The position numbers and the translations under genes are program-made. From Streptomyces sp. Ncost-T10-10d (lineage in GTDB: Bacteria > Actinomycetota > Actinomycetes > Streptomycetales > Streptomycetaceae), in assembly GCF_900091955.1 (NCBI RefSeq), contig NZ_FMDF01000152.1, forward strand, positions 48,014 through 112,013: 64,000 bases of DNA. The letters run 5' to 3'. The notes under the pieces were generated by a model. That model made no database searches and was not told the DNA's origin. It saw only the letters and a list, made by a program, of their open reading frames with translations. Positions 25,064 through 33,909 of the stretch are shown here, one piece after another (positions within the stretch are counted from its first letter, which is position 1; every line of letters begins with the position of its first letter).

Positions 25064-26551
25064 ATGCTGACGATGCACGGTGTGTCCAAGAGCTTCCTTG
25101 GGGTGCGTGTGCTCCAAGGGGTTGGGCTCGATCTCGAAGCCGGAGAAGTACATGCGCTGGTGGGGGAGAACGGCGCGGGAAAGTCAACACTGATGAAGAT
25201 CCTCGCGGGCGAGCACTTACCCGACGAGGGAACCCTCACGATCGATGGAACCGCGTACTCCTTCAGCCATCCGGCGCAGGCCCAAGCTGCCGGGATCGGC
25301 ATCATCCACCAGGAGTTTGCGCTGCTCCCGCACCGCACCGTCGCCGAGAACGTCTTCCTCGGCCGTGAACCGACCCGGTACGGACTCGCCGACCGCCGTG
25401 CCATGGAGCGGTGCACCGCCGAACTCCTCGCCGAAATGGACGAGACCGGCATCACCCCGCGGACCCCCGTTCGCGAACTGTCCGTCGCACGCCGGCAGAC
25501 CGTCGAGATCGTCAAGGCCCTCGCCTCCGACGTCCGGATCCTGGTGATGGACGAACCCACCGCCGCGCTCGCCGATCACGAGGTCGAACAACTCGCCTCA
25601 CTGGTACGCCGACTGGCCGCCCGTGGGCTCGGCATCCTCTACATCTCGCACCGGCTCCGCGAGGTCTTCGATCTCTCGCAGCGCATCACGGTGCTCAAGG
25701 ACGGCCGCCACATCGCCACGCTCAACACCCGCGACACCGACTCCGACGCGGTCGTACGCGCCATGGTCGGGCGGGAACTCGGCGCCTACTACCCACCCCG
25801 CGCCCGCCCGGGTGAGGCGGGCGCGGAGAGGCTCACCGTCAGCGGCGGCGGCAACGCCCGGATCTCCGGTATCGATCTGACTCTGCGGGCCGGTGAGGTG
25901 GTCGGCGTCGCCGGTCTCCAGGGCTCCGGTCGCACCTCTCTCGCCCGTGCCCTCTTCGGCGTCGCCCCCTTCACCACGGGCACCATGACCGTCGACGGAA
26001 AGCCACGGCGCCTGTCCCGCCCCCGGGACGCCGTCCGGGCCGGAATCGCCCTGGTCACCGAGGATCGCAAGGCCGAAGGCCTCGCCCTGCGCCAGTCCGT
26101 GACCGACAACACGCTGCTCGTGACCCGGGCCGTGCCCGCCCGCGGCAGACCGCCCGCGGGCGGCGAGGTGACCGCGCTGCTGGAACGCGTACGCCTGCAG
26201 GCCCACGGCGAGGACCAGCAGGTCCAGTATCTGTCCGGCGGCAATCAGCAGAAGGTCGTCATCGCCAAATGGCTCGCTGCACGTCCCCGCGTGCTCCTCT
26301 TCGACGAACCGACCCGCGGCGTCGACGTCGGCGCCAAGGCAGCCATCCACACCCTCGTACGGGAACTGGCACGCGAGGGCCTCGCCGTACTGATCATCTC
26401 CTCCGAACTGCCCGAGCTGATCGGCATGAGTGACCGCATCCTCGTCATGTCGGAAGGCCGCCTCGCCGGTGAACTTCCCGCCGGCGCCACGGAAGAGGCC
26501 ATCATGCGCGTCGCCACCGGTGGCGACCGCGTGAGGGAGGGAGCTGCATGA
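25064..26551 (+). CDS. Sugar ABC transporter ATP-binding protein (RbsA/MglA-type)
   Basis: A 495-residue double-NBD ATPase of the CUT2 class. First half: Walker A GENGAGKST, Walker B region ILVMDEPTAALADHE. Second half: degenerate Walker A GLQGSGRTSLARALFG, signature LSGGNQQKVVIAKWL and LLFDEPTRGVDVGAKAA. It energises the two permeases encoded next (4-bp ATGA overlap). Codon 52 is TTA (25217-25219), a rare bldA-type codon in Streptomyces. A TTGACA hexamer at 25003-25008 could be a -35 element; the matching -10 is weak. Confidence 0.94.
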   Translation: MLTMHGVSKSFLGVRVLQGVGLDLEAGEVHALVGENGAGKSTLMKILAGEHLPDEGTLTIDGTAYSFSHPAQAQAAGIGIIHQEFALLPHRTVAENVFLGREPTRYGLADRRAMERCTAELLAEMDETGITPRTPVRELSVARRQTVEIVKALASDVRILVMDEPTAALADHEVEQLASLVRRLAARGLGILYISHRLREVFDLSQRITVLKDGRHIATLNTRDTDSDAVVRAMVGRELGAYYPPRARPGEAGAERLTVSGGGNARISGIDLTLRAGEVVGVAGLQGSGRTSLARALFGVAPFTTGTMTVDGKPRRLSRPRDAVRAGIALVTEDRKAEGLALRQSVTDNTLLVTRAVPARGRPPAGGEVTALLERVRLQAHGEDQQVQYLSGGNQQKVVIAKWLAARPRVLLFDEPTRGVDVGAKAAIHTLVRELAREGLAVLIISSELPELIGMSDRILVMSEGRLAGELPAGATEEAIMRVATGGDRVREGAA

Positions 26552-27564
26552 CCGTACTCCGGCCCGACCTGAAGACCCGGCCCCGCACCGGCCCGGGGCG
26601 GACAGCCGAGCTGCGCCTCACCGGCCCCGTAGCCGGAGTCTGGCTCGCTGCCCTCGCTGTCACCGTTCTCGGCTGGATCGTCGTCGCCGCCCGCGGCGGG
26701 GACTTCCTCACTGTCACCAACGTGGTGACGATCCTGCAGAACTGCGTCGCCCTCGGTCTCGTCGCCGTCGGCCAGTCCGCCGTCATTCTCACCGGATCAC
26801 TCGACCTGTCCGTCGCCTACCTCATCAGTCTGGGCACCCTCGTCGCCGCGGAGACGATGGAGAGCGGCAGCGTTCCCGTGGCGATCCTTGCCGTACTCGC
26901 CCTCTGCGCCGCCGTCGGCCTGGCCAATGGACTGATCGTCACCGGTCTCAAGGTCAACGCGTTCATAGCCACCCTCGGCACCGCCTTCATACTGCGCGGC
27001 TGGATCGAGGACAATTACACCGGCCCGGCGGGCAGGGTCCCCGCCGCCTTCCAGCACCTCGGCTACGACCGGATCGGACCGGTCCCCGTCTCCCTCCTCC
27101 TGCTTCTCGCGGTCGCGGCCGTCCTCTGGCTCGTCACCCGCCGCAGCCGGCTCGGCCACCACATGTACGCAACCGGCGGTGACGAGCACGCGGCTAGGCT
27201 CTCCGGGGTCCGCACCCGACGCACCGTCATCATCGCCCATGTCCTGTGTTCACTCTGTGTCGGCGCCGCGGCGCTCTTCCTCGCCGCCCGGCTCGGTGCC
27301 GGAGCGCCCTGGGCCGGCACGGAGGCCCGCTACGACCTGGAGTCCATAGCCGCCGTCGTTCTCGGCGGCACCGCGCTCGCCGGAGGCCGCGGGGGAGTGG
27401 CGGGCACCCTCGGCGGAGTCCTTGTCCTCGCCGTGCTCGACAGCGTCTTCAATCAGCTCGCCGTCGATCCGTTCTTCAAGAACGTCGTCCGCGGCGTAGT
27501 CATCATCGCGGCGGTCGCCCTGTACGCACGAGGCCGCCGCACCGCGCAGGAGAGGACCGCATGA
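26548..27564 (+). CDS. Sugar ABC transporter permease (RbsC-type)
   Basis: A 338-residue BPD_transp_2 family permease with about ten hydrophobic segments. Family motif region GSLDLSVAYLISLGTLVAAE and TLGTAFILRGW are visible. The late conserved loop is GGDEHAARLSGVRTRRT and the final part ESIAAVVLGGTALAGGRGGVAGTLGG. It forms the membrane channel with the next permease. Starts in a 4-bp overlap with the ATPase gene and ends in a 4-bp overlap with the second permease. Confidence 0.93.
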   Translation: MTVLRPDLKTRPRTGPGRTAELRLTGPVAGVWLAALAVTVLGWIVVAARGGDFLTVTNVVTILQNCVALGLVAVGQSAVILTGSLDLSVAYLISLGTLVAAETMESGSVPVAILAVLALCAAVGLANGLIVTGLKVNAFIATLGTAFILRGWIEDNYTGPAGRVPAAFQHLGYDRIGPVPVSLLLLLAVAAVLWLVTRRSRLGHHMYATGGDEHAARLSGVRTRRTVIIAHVLCSLCVGAAALFLAARLGAGAPWAGTEARYDLESIAAVVLGGTALAGGRGGVAGTLGGVLVLAVLDSVFNQLAVDPFFKNVVRGVVIIAAVALYARGRRTAQERTA

Positions 27565-28565
27565 CCAGTGCACAGGCACCCGCCGGCCGCCGCGTCCTGA
27601 GAGCCCTCACCACCGGCACACCCGTCTACATCCTGCTCGCCGCTCTCCTCGTCGCGCTGGCCCTCACCGACCCGGGCTTCTACGAACCCGACCGCTTCCT
27701 CTCCTTCATCAAGCGCGCCGCACCTCTCGTCATCCTCGCCGCAGGTCAGTATCTGGTCATCGTGTGCGGCGAGTTCGACCTGTCCGTCGGAGCGATCGTC
27801 ACTGCCGGGGTGGTCGCCGCCGCCGAACTGTACGGCTCGTTCCCGGACGCACCCTGGCTGCTCGTCACCGTGGTCCTGTTGCTGGCCGGAGCCCTTGCCG
27901 GTCTCGTCAGCGGACTGATCACCACCCTGCTGCGTGTGCCCTCGTTCATCACCACGCTCGGCATGATGCTGATCCTCGAAGGTGCCGTCTTCTTCTGGAC
28001 CGGTGGTTCGCCGCACGGCGCGCTGCCCGCGGCATTCCGGGGGCTCGGGCGCGGCACCGCGTTCGGCCGGCTGCCCTGGGCCGTTCTCGTGTGCGTCGTG
28101 GCGGGTCTCCTCGCCGTACGCCTGATGCGTTCCGACTTCGGCCGCACGCTTCTCGCCACCGGCGACAGCGAACGCGCCGCGAGCCTGGCCGGAGTCCGGG
28201 TCGCGCGCGCCCGCACGATTGCCTTCATCCTCTCCGGCGTCGCCGCCGCACTCGCCGCCGTCCTCGTCGGCGGCTTCTCCGGAGTCTCGGCGCAGGCCGG
28301 CCGGGGCTACGAGTTCGAAGCGATCACCGCCGTCGTCCTGGGCGGCGTGGTGCTCGGTGGCGGGCGCGGCTCCGTCGTCGCGGCGATGGCCGGAGCCTTC
28401 TCGCTCCAGGCGCTGTTCACCCTGCTCAATCTCCAGGGCGTCTCAGGCGCGCTGGAATCGACCGTGCAAGGCGTCATTGTCATCGCAGCCGTCGCCCTCG
28501 GCGCAGCCGACTGGTCCCGGTTGCGCCGCCGCGGCACCGAGCCCTCGGGAGCGAAATCCTCATGA
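27561..28565 (+). CDS. Sugar ABC transporter permease (RbsC-type), second copy
   Basis: A 334-residue paralogue of the preceding permease: CGEFDLSVGAIVTAGVVAAAE, TLGMMLILEGAVFFWTGG, ATGDSERAASLAGVRVARART and EAITAVVLGGVVLGGGRGSVVAAMAGA. ATG 27561 overlaps the previous stop by 4 bp and lies 3 nt after AGGAGAGGACCGC. Two different permeases in one CUT2 system imply a heterodimeric channel. The stop overlaps the binding-protein ATG (ATGA). Confidence 0.93.
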   Translation: MTSAQAPAGRRVLRALTTGTPVYILLAALLVALALTDPGFYEPDRFLSFIKRAAPLVILAAGQYLVIVCGEFDLSVGAIVTAGVVAAAELYGSFPDAPWLLVTVVLLLAGALAGLVSGLITTLLRVPSFITTLGMMLILEGAVFFWTGGSPHGALPAAFRGLGRGTAFGRLPWAVLVCVVAGLLAVRLMRSDFGRTLLATGDSERAASLAGVRVARARTIAFILSGVAAALAAVLVGGFSGVSAQAGRGYEFEAITAVVLGGVVLGGGRGSVVAAMAGAFSLQALFTLLNLQGVSGALESTVQGVIVIAAVALGAADWSRLRRRGTEPSGAKSS

Positions 28566-29776
28566 GCATGCGAACGATCCGACACGCCCTCGTTCCCCTC
28601 GCCACTCTGCTCGGCGCGGCCCTGCTCGCCGGCTGCACGAGCGACGCACCGCCCGACGCGCCTGCCGGAGCAGCGAGCGGTACCGCGGGCGCCCCGGGTA
28701 CCGGTCGGCAGTCGAAGTTCTTCGACCGGGCCGAATACGACCGCCAGCTCGCCCTCGCCAAGCAGTCCCCGCAGGGCCCCGCAGGCAAGCCGTGGGAGCA
28801 GATGCTCCAGCCGCAGCTCGTCGACACCGCGCAGTACAAGAAGAAGGGCCCCGGCGGAATCCACCTCTGTCTGTCCAACGCCGGAGTCTTCAACCCCTGG
28901 CGCCAGGTCGGCCTGAAGAACATGCAGGCCGAAGTCGGACTCCACAAAGAGATCACCGACTTCACCGTGCTCGACGCGCAGGGCAAGGACGACAAGCAGA
29001 TTTCCGACATCCAGGAGCTCGCCGGTCAGGGCTGTGACGTCCTGATCGTCTCTCCGAACACCACGGCCACCCTCACCCCTGCCGTCGAGCAGGCCTGCGG
29101 AAAGGTGCCTGTGATCGTCTTCGACCGGGGCGTCGAGACGGACTGTGCCGTCACTTTCATCAACCCGATCGGTGGTTACGGTTACGGGGCGGTCGCCGCC
29201 GACTTCCTCGTCGAGAAGGTGAAGCCCAAGGGGAAGATTCTCGCCCTGCGGATCTCCCCCGGCGTCGATGTGCTGGAGACCCGCTGGTCGGCGGCGAAGG
29301 TTGCGCTCGACAAGAGCGGACTCGACGTCGTGGACGTGAAATTCACCGACGGCGACCCGGCCAAGACCAAGGCGATCGTCACCGATGCGATCACCCGCAA
29401 CGGCGACATCGACGGCGTCTGGATGGACTCCGGCGCGACCTCCGTCGCCGCTGTCGAAGCCTTCGAGGACGCCGGCAAGGACGTACCCCCGATCACCGGC
29501 GAGGACCAGCAGGACTTCCTCCAGGTATGGAAGGAGAAGAAGCTCACCGCGATCGCCCCGTCGTACCCCACGTTCCAGTGGCGTACGCCCGTCATCGCCG
29601 CGCTGAAGATCCTCAAGGGTGAACAGGTCCCGAAGGAGTGGAAACTTCCGCAGCCCACCGTCACCCAGGACACCCTCGACCAGTACCTCAAGCCAGGCAT
29701 GCCGCCACTGCACTACGCGATGTGCGGCTGCGAGAACCTCCCCGGCTTCCCGGAGAAGTGGGGAGGCAAGAAGTGA
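28562..29776 (+). CDS. Sugar ABC transporter substrate-binding lipoprotein
   Basis: A 404-residue extracytoplasmic solute-binding protein. Lipobox LLAGC with Cys25 as the lipidation site. The mature part begins with a low-complexity linker (DAPAGAASGTAGAPGTG), then a periplasmic-binding type I fold: GIHLCLSNAGVFNPWRQVGLKNMQAEV, ELAGQGCDVLIVSPNTTATLTPAVEQA, VDGVWMDSGATSVAAVEAFEDAG-like region and PPITGEDQQDFLQ. It is anchored outside the membrane and delivers sugar to the permeases. The overlap of 4 bp at both ends keeps it in one translational chain. Confidence 0.93.
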   Translation: MSMRTIRHALVPLATLLGAALLAGCTSDAPPDAPAGAASGTAGAPGTGRQSKFFDRAEYDRQLALAKQSPQGPAGKPWEQMLQPQLVDTAQYKKKGPGGIHLCLSNAGVFNPWRQVGLKNMQAEVGLHKEITDFTVLDAQGKDDKQISDIQELAGQGCDVLIVSPNTTATLTPAVEQACGKVPVIVFDRGVETDCAVTFINPIGGYGYGAVAADFLVEKVKPKGKILALRISPGVDVLETRWSAAKVALDKSGLDVVDVKFTDGDPAKTKAIVTDAITRNGDIDGVWMDSGATSVAAVEAFEDAGKDVPPITGEDQQDFLQVWKEKKLTAIAPSYPTFQWRTPVIAALKILKGEQVPKEWKLPQPTVTQDTLDQYLKPGMPPLHYAMCGCENLPGFPEKWGGKK

Positions 29777-30648
29777 GTGCCGCCGCGTTCCCGCTCGGCG
29801 CGAATCCGTGGATCTGGCACTCGCCGGTGACGTACGAAGCGCTCGGTGACGCTCTGCCGCGCCTGTCCGCGTGGGGCTTCGACTGCGTCGAGATCCCGCT
29901 GGAGAACGAACGGGACTGGGCACCCGCATCAGTCGGCCGACTCCTCGACGCATCCGGTCTCGTGGTCGCCGCGGTGATCGCCGTCATGCCGCCCGGCCGC
30001 AACCTCGTCCGCACCGATCCGCAGACCGTCCGGGTCACCCAGGACTACTTGCATCGCTGCATCGACGCAGCCCAGGCTGTGAACGCTCCCACCGTCGCCG
30101 GGCCCGTGTACACGGCGGTCGGCCGCACCTGGCGAATGGGCCGCGCCGAACGCACCGCGGCGTACGAGGAGTTACGGGAGAACCTCGCTCCGGTCGTCGA
30201 ACATGCACGCGCCGCAGGTGTGCGCATCGCCGTGGAACCCCTCAACCGGTACGAGACGAGCCTGCTCAACACCGTCGACCAGACCCTCGCGGCACTGGCC
30301 GGGCTGCCCGAGGACAGCATCGGCATCGCGCTGGACGTGTACCACCAGAACATCGAGGAACGCTCCCTGCCCGACGCCGTACGCCGTGCTGCCGGCCGCA
30401 TCGTCCATGTCCAGGTGTGCGCCAACGACCGGGGCACCCCCGGCGCCGACTCCCTCGACTGGCCCGGCTTCCTGACCGCTCTCACCTCGAGCGGCTACCG
30501 CGGCCCGCTCTGCATCGAGTCGTTCACCGCGCACAACGACGCCATCGCGGTCGCCGCTTCCGTCTGGCGACCGCTGGCCGACACCCAGGACACCATCGCC
30601 ACCGACGGCCTGGCGTTTCTGCGCCGTGCCCTCGAAACCATCACCTGA
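29773..30648 (+). CDS. TIM-barrel sugar (phosphate) isomerase/epimerase
   Basis: A 291-residue member of the xylose-isomerase-like TIM barrel (AP endonuclease 2) family, like D-tagatose/D-psicose 3-epimerases. Predicted metal ligands: Glu in RIAVEPLNRYETS, Asp in IGIALDVYHQN, His in RIVHVQVCANDRG, Glu in PLCIESFTAHN. GTG 29773 overlaps the binding-protein stop by 4 bp (GTGA). It probably epimerises or isomerises the sugar imported by the operon's transporter. Codon 134 is TTA (30172-30174). Confidence 0.88.
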   Translation: MSAAAFPLGANPWIWHSPVTYEALGDALPRLSAWGFDCVEIPLENERDWAPASVGRLLDASGLVVAAVIAVMPPGRNLVRTDPQTVRVTQDYLHRCIDAAQAVNAPTVAGPVYTAVGRTWRMGRAERTAAYEELRENLAPVVEHARAAGVRIAVEPLNRYETSLLNTVDQTLAALAGLPEDSIGIALDVYHQNIEERSLPDAVRRAAGRIVHVQVCANDRGTPGADSLDWPGFLTALTSSGYRGPLCIESFTAHNDAIAVAASVWRPLADTQDTIATDGLAFLRRALETIT

Positions 30649-30684
30649 ACCCGCTCGTCCACGACCCGCAGAGAGGACCCGCCC

Positions 30685-33600
30685 GTGAGTCGTCAACGAT
30701 GGCACTGTCATGCTCGTGACATACGGCATACGTTCATCGCTTTAGTGAGCGCACTGCTCCTCGCGCTGACCGTACTGCCCGCGACCGCAGCCACCACCGG
30801 TAAGGCCCCCGCTTTCCGTGCCCTGCTCTTCACCCGCGCCGTCGGCTATGTGCACGCCTCCATTCCCGCGGGCATCCAGATGTTCAAGGAAGAGGCGGCC
30901 GCCGGCAACTTCGAACTCGTCGAGACCGCCGACCCCGCGGTCTTCGACGACGCGTTGCTCAAGGACTTCGACGTCATCGTCATGCTGCAGAACTCCGGCA
31001 TGGTCTGGGACACCGACGCCCAGCGGGAAGCGATGCAGACGTACGTACGCAACGGCGGCGGCGTCGTCGCCATTCACAACACCCTCGACATGGGGATCGA
31101 GGACTCCTTCCCCTGGTGGGACGAGGCCATCAACGGCGGCGTCCACATGCCCGCCCACTCACCCGGAGTCCTTCAGGGCACCGCCAAGGTCGCCGACCGC
31201 GTCCACCCCTCCACCGCAGGACTCCCGGAGCGCTGGCAGCGCCCCGAGGAGTGGTACAACTTCGACAAGAACCCCCGCGGTGACGTCCACGTCCTGGTGA
31301 CCGCCGACGAAACCACGTACAACCCCGGCGGATCCGCCATGGGTGCCGACCACCCCATCTCCTGGTGCCGCAACACCGAGGGCGGCAGGGTCTGGGCAAC
31401 CGCCATGGGCCACGACACAGCCTCGTACAGCGAAGCCGCCTTCCGCACCCATGTCATCGGCGGTGTCAAGTGGGCCGCGGGCAACAAGCCCGGCGACTGT
31501 GGCGGCACCGTCTGGAGCGGTTACGAGAAGGTGACCCTCGACGACAACACCGCCGACCCGATGGAGCTCGATGTCGCCAAGGACGGCCGTGTCTTCTACA
31601 TCCAGCGCAGCGGCGAGGTGAACATCTACGACCCGGCGACCCACGCCACCACCACCGCCGGGAAGCTGGATGTCTACACCGGCGGCGAGGACGGCCTGGT
31701 CGGCATGGAACTCGACCCGGACTTCAAGAAGAACCACTGGATCTACCTCTACTACGCCCCCGCAGGCGCCACCGAGGACGTCAACCGGCTTGCCCGCTTC
31801 ACGGTCAAGGGCAACGCTCTCGACCTCGCCAGCGAGAAGAAGCTCATCGACATCCCCGCCTACCGCGACCGCACGTTCCCGGAGCCCGGACACACCGGTG
31901 GCGCTGTCGAGTTCGGCCCCGACCGCACGCTCTACCTCGGCGTCGGCGACGACACTCCGCCCAACCTCGACCCGAACTGGCAGGGTTACGCCCCGCTCGA
32001 CTGGCGCGAGGGCAAGCAGATGCTGGACGCCGCCCGCACCGCGGGCAATACCAACGACCTGCGCGGCAAGATCCTGCGCATCAAGCCGAAGGACTCCGGC
32101 GGCTACACCATTCCCAGGGGCAATCTCTTCGCCCCGGGAACGGCCAAGACCCGCCCCGAGATCTATGCGATGGGTTTCCGCAATCCGTTCCGCTTCACCG
32201 TCGACCCCAAGACCGGCTACGTCCACGCCTCCGACTACGGCCCCGACCGCGGACTGCCCACCACCGACCGTGGGCCCGAAGGTCTCGTCGAGTACAACGT
32301 CATCAAGAAGGCCGGCAACTTCGGCTGGCCGTTCTGCCACGGCAACAACCAGGCCTATGCCCCCTACAACCCGGACACCAAGGAAGTCGGCCCCAAGTTC
32401 GACTGCGCCAACCCGGTCAACCCCTCGCCCAACAACACCGGTCTGACCGAACTCCCGCCGATCCAGCAGCCGGAGATCTGGTACGGCTACGGCGAATCCA
32501 AGGAATTTCCCGAGGTCGGCAGCGGCGGCTCGGCCCCGATGAGCGGTCCCGTCTACCACTACGACCAGAAGAACCCGTCCACCACGAAGTTCCCCGCCTA
32601 CTTCGAGGGCGCCAGCTTCTTCTACGAGTGGTCGCGCAACTTCGTCAAGGAAGTCCGTTTCGACAAGGACCGGAAAGTCCTGAAGATCAATGACTTCCTG
32701 TCCTCCCAGAAGTTCAACAAGCCGATGGACATGACGTTCGGCCCCGACGGCTCGCTCTACGTCCTCGAATGGGGCAGCTCCTTCGGCGGCGGCAACAACG
32801 ACTCCGGGCTCTACCGCATCGACTACGCACAGGGACAGCGTGCGCCGGTCGCCAAGGCCGCCGCCTCCGCCACCGACGGCCCCGTGCCGCTGAAGGTCGA
32901 CTTCACCAGCGAGGGCAGCAACGACCCCGACGGCGACACGCTCAGTTACGCCTGGGACTTCGACGGCGACGGTACCTACGACTCCACCGATGCGAACCCC
33001 AGCCACACCTACACGGTCAAGGGCGACTTCGCGGCCCAGCTCAAAGTCACCGACTCCACCGGCAAGTCCGGCTACGCCAACATCCCTGTCACCGCCGGGA
33101 ATACCGCACCCAAGGTGACCATCGACTTCCCGGTCAGCGGCAAACTGATCGAGTTCGGCGACAAGATCCCGTACAAGGTCACGGTCACCGATCCCGAGGA
33201 CGGCCCGGTCGACTGTTCCAAGGTCACCGTCAACCCAGCACTCGGACACGACGACCATGAGCACCCCACCACCGACATCCCCGGCTGTGAAGGCACCGTG
33301 GACACCGGGGACCTGGGCGGCCACCCCGAAGGCGCGGACCTCACCTATGTACTCAACGCCAAGTACACGGACAAGGGCGGCGACGGTATCTCCGCCCTCA
33401 CCGGCTACGGTCGCGCCGTCCTCCAGCCGAAGCACAAGCAGGCGGAGTACTACGACGCCCAGTCCGGTACCCGGATCGTCGCCCAGGAAGGCGCCGAGAA
33501 CGGCAAACGGATCGGAGACGTCTCCAATGGCGACTGGGTCGCCTTCGATCCGATGAGCGTCGAAGGCATCGGATCGGTCGGCTACCAGCTTTCCTCACCG

Positions 33601-33816
33601 TACGGGGTCGGTGCGATCGAACTGCGCGCGGACGCCCCCGACGGTCCTCTGCTCGCCACCACCCCGGTCCCCAACACAGGTGGCTGGGACAACTACCAGG
33701 CAACCCCGGCCGTGCCGGTCCAGGAACTGAAGGGCACCCACAAGCTGTATCTCGTCTTCACGTCTCCGCAGGACAATTCGTTCGACGTGGACGCAGTCGA
33801 ATTCAAGAGCCCCTGA
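30685..33816 (+). CDS. Secreted ThuA / glucose-sorbosone dehydrogenase / PKD / CBM multidomain protein
   Basis: A 1043-residue exported protein. Order: signal peptide (~1-36), ThuA-like glutamine-amidotransferase fold (~43-255; FRALLFTRAVGYVHASIPAG, GGVVAIHNTLDM), a six-bladed sugar-dehydrogenase-like propeller (~280-700; DEDGLVGMELDPDF-like, GHTGGAVEFGPDRTLYLGVGDD, RNPFRFTVDPKTG), a PKD domain (~718-805; SYAWDFDGDGTYDSTD), a linker domain, and a C-terminal CBM6-like module (~917-1043; AEYYDAQSGTRI, VDAVEFKSP). It likely oxidises or binds an extracellular sugar or glycoside feeding the transporter. GTG 30685 after AGAGGACCCGCCC. Codon 20, in the signal peptide, is TTA. Confidence 0.9.
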   Translation: MSRQRWHCHARDIRHTFIALVSALLLALTVLPATAATTGKAPAFRALLFTRAVGYVHASIPAGIQMFKEEAAAGNFELVETADPAVFDDALLKDFDVIVMLQNSGMVWDTDAQREAMQTYVRNGGGVVAIHNTLDMGIEDSFPWWDEAINGGVHMPAHSPGVLQGTAKVADRVHPSTAGLPERWQRPEEWYNFDKNPRGDVHVLVTADETTYNPGGSAMGADHPISWCRNTEGGRVWATAMGHDTASYSEAAFRTHVIGGVKWAAGNKPGDCGGTVWSGYEKVTLDDNTADPMELDVAKDGRVFYIQRSGEVNIYDPATHATTTAGKLDVYTGGEDGLVGMELDPDFKKNHWIYLYYAPAGATEDVNRLARFTVKGNALDLASEKKLIDIPAYRDRTFPEPGHTGGAVEFGPDRTLYLGVGDDTPPNLDPNWQGYAPLDWREGKQMLDAARTAGNTNDLRGKILRIKPKDSGGYTIPRGNLFAPGTAKTRPEIYAMGFRNPFRFTVDPKTGYVHASDYGPDRGLPTTDRGPEGLVEYNVIKKAGNFGWPFCHGNNQAYAPYNPDTKEVGPKFDCANPVNPSPNNTGLTELPPIQQPEIWYGYGESKEFPEVGSGGSAPMSGPVYHYDQKNPSTTKFPAYFEGASFFYEWSRNFVKEVRFDKDRKVLKINDFLSSQKFNKPMDMTFGPDGSLYVLEWGSSFGGGNNDSGLYRIDYAQGQRAPVAKAAASATDGPVPLKVDFTSEGSNDPDGDTLSYAWDFDGDGTYDSTDANPSHTYTVKGDFAAQLKVTDSTGKSGYANIPVTAGNTAPKVTIDFPVSGKLIEFGDKIPYKVTVTDPEDGPVDCSKVTVNPALGHDDHEHPTTDIPGCEGTVDTGDLGGHPEGADLTYVLNAKYTDKGGDGISALTGYGRAVLQPKHKQAEYYDAQSGTRIVAQEGAENGKRIGDVSNGDWVAFDPMSVEGIGSVGYQLSSPYGVGAIELRADAPDGPLLATTPVPNTGGWDNYQATPAVPVQELKGTHKLYLVFTSPQDNSFDVDAVEFKSP

Positions 33817-33853
33817 CCGACCGCGCTCCGGCCGGAGGGAACAACACAACAGC

Positions 33854-33895
33854 GCGCTGCAGGCCCGGTGTGTCGGCACCGGACCCGCAGCGCGT
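33854..33895. terminator. Hairpin terminator after the sugar operon
   Basis: Arms CGCGCTGC...GG.CCGGTG (from 33854) and CACCGG.CC.GCAGCGCG (to 33895) with a ~6-nt loop. The arms are interrupted only by single mismatches. It sits between the convergent ThuA and phosphotransferase genes. Confidence 0.75.
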
Positions 33896-33909
33896 CCCCC
33901 GGGGCAGGG

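Noticed and set aside
31159..33435. 758-codon minus-strand frame opposite the ThuA protein
   Set aside because: Val/Gly/Asp-rich antisense shadow without any domain.
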